Source: Oscillospiraceae bacterium (GTDB lineage: Bacteria > Bacillota > Clostridia > Oscillospirales > Oscillospiraceae). From it: DNA of 7,171 nt. Position numbers and translations under genes: made by a program. Where the stretch lies: the NCBI GenBank assembly GCA_017405545.1, contig JAFRAF010000157.1, forward strand, positions 1 through 7,171, read 5' to 3'. Below, piece by piece: positions 6,699 to 7,171 of the stretch; the stretch's first letter is position 1; each line of letters starts with the position of its first letter. The notes beneath the pieces are model-generated. The model saw only the letters and a program-made list of their open reading frames with translations, did no database searches and was not told the origin of the DNA.

Positions 6699-7171
6699 TT
6701 ACCAGGCGTCCGCGCCCTTTTCCTCGGGGATGACCATCTTCAGCGCCTCTATGGCCACCTCCATCATGCTGTCGTCCGGCTCCCTTGTGGTCAGGCCCTG
6801 CAGGGCCTTGCCCGGAGCGGATATGATGGCGGTGAGCCAGTTGTCATAGCGTCCGGCCAGCTTGATTATCTCCCAGCTGACCCCGATGATTATGGGCACC
6901 AGCACTATGCGGGACAGCACCCTTATCCAGCCGTTGGACCACTTGACAAAGCAGAAAACTATTATGCTGACTATCATTACTATCAGCAGGAAGCTGGTGC
7001 CGCAGCGTGGATGTCTTGTGCTCATTCTGCGCACATTGTCCACCGTCAGCTCAAGGCCCTGCTCATAGCAGTGTATGGTCTTGTGCTCGGCCCCGTGGTA
7101 CTGCCAGACCCGCTGTATGTCCTTCATCTGGGACACGGCCCAGAGATACAGCAGAAAGAGGACTATGCGCA
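6699..7171 (-). CDS. DUF1385 (YqhQ-like) membrane protein, 5' end outside the window
   Basis: The visible part is 156 residues ending at the TAA at 6699; the frame stays open to the window edge. A GTG at 7136 is internal, because the preceding residues (RIVLFLLYLWAVSQ) continue a membrane segment of the family. Conserved DUF1385 blocks are MKDIQRVWQYHGAEHKTIHC followed by YE, then HPRCGTSFLLIVM. Two hydrophobic segments follow (FLLIVMIVSIIVFCFV and IVLVPIIIGVSWEII), so it should be an integral membrane protein. The molecular function of the family is not established. The His/Glu/Cys content of the conserved blocks could suggest metal binding, but that is speculation. Its place upstream of prmC is common in Clostridia. 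The last residues are a charged tail (PEEKGADAW). Confidence 0.9.
   Translation of the reverse strand, partial: RIVLFLLYLWAVSQMKDIQRVWQYHGAEHKTIHCYEQGLELTVDNVRRMSTRHPRCGTSFLLIVMIVSIIVFCFVKWSNGWIRVLSRIVLVPIIIGVSWEIIKLAGRYDNWLTAIISAPGKALQGLTTREPDDSMMEVAIEALKMVIPEEKGADAW

Noticed and set aside
6640..6700. Promoter for prmC (TTGACC near 6693-6698 and GATAAT near 6658)
   Set aside because: The hexamers are about 30 nt apart, too far for a sigma-A promoter, and no better -35 lies at the right distance.

Overview
The window is an ordinary stretch of bacterial housekeeping chromosome, with every gene on the minus strand. It most likely comes from a GC-rich member of the Firmicutes, class Clostridia (an Oscillospirales-like gut bacterium would fit). 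The reasons are a cysteine-specific T-box leader in front of cysE-cysS, strong GGAGG-type ribosome binding sites about 9 nt from their start codons, a DUF1385 (YqhQ-like) gene next to prmC, and the short Bacillus/Clostridium form of serine acetyltransferase. The organism assignment is inference; no rRNA or marker comparison was possible.

Read in the direction of transcription (high to low coordinates), the first unit holds the 3' part of a DUF1385 membrane-protein gene (7171-6699). An 86-nt GC-rich gap with nested inverted repeats follows. Then comes a tightly packed run: prmC (release-factor glutamine methyltransferase), recA, recX, rimO (S12 methylthiotransferase) and pgsA (phosphatidylglycerophosphate synthase). 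Neighbours overlap by 8, 1 and 20 nt or are separated by 4 nt, so they are probably co-transcribed and translationally coupled. No SOS operator was seen in front of recA. A GC-rich hairpin (2111-2130) after pgsA may end this unit.

The second unit starts at a sigma-A-type promoter (about 2073-2101). It has a leader of about 400 nt containing a complete T-box riboswitch (about 1805-2068), followed by cysE and cysS. The T-box can be read to specificity. Its specifier codon is UGC (Cys), and the UGGA in its antiterminator bulge matches the U73 discriminator expected for tRNA-Cys. Its antiterminator and intrinsic terminator share the same CUCUU segment. The unit therefore couples cysteine synthesis (CysE makes O-acetylserine) and tRNA-Cys charging (CysS) to uncharged tRNA-Cys. 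cysS runs off the window at position 1, and the DUF1385 gene runs off at 7171.

I found no mobile element, CRISPR array, tRNA or rRNA gene, or phage gene, and no convincing new biological system. The points worth a second look are regulatory: the Cys T-box and its extra leader structures, the embedding of recA-recX among translation-modification genes without a visible SOS box, and several start codons decided by the ribosome binding site.
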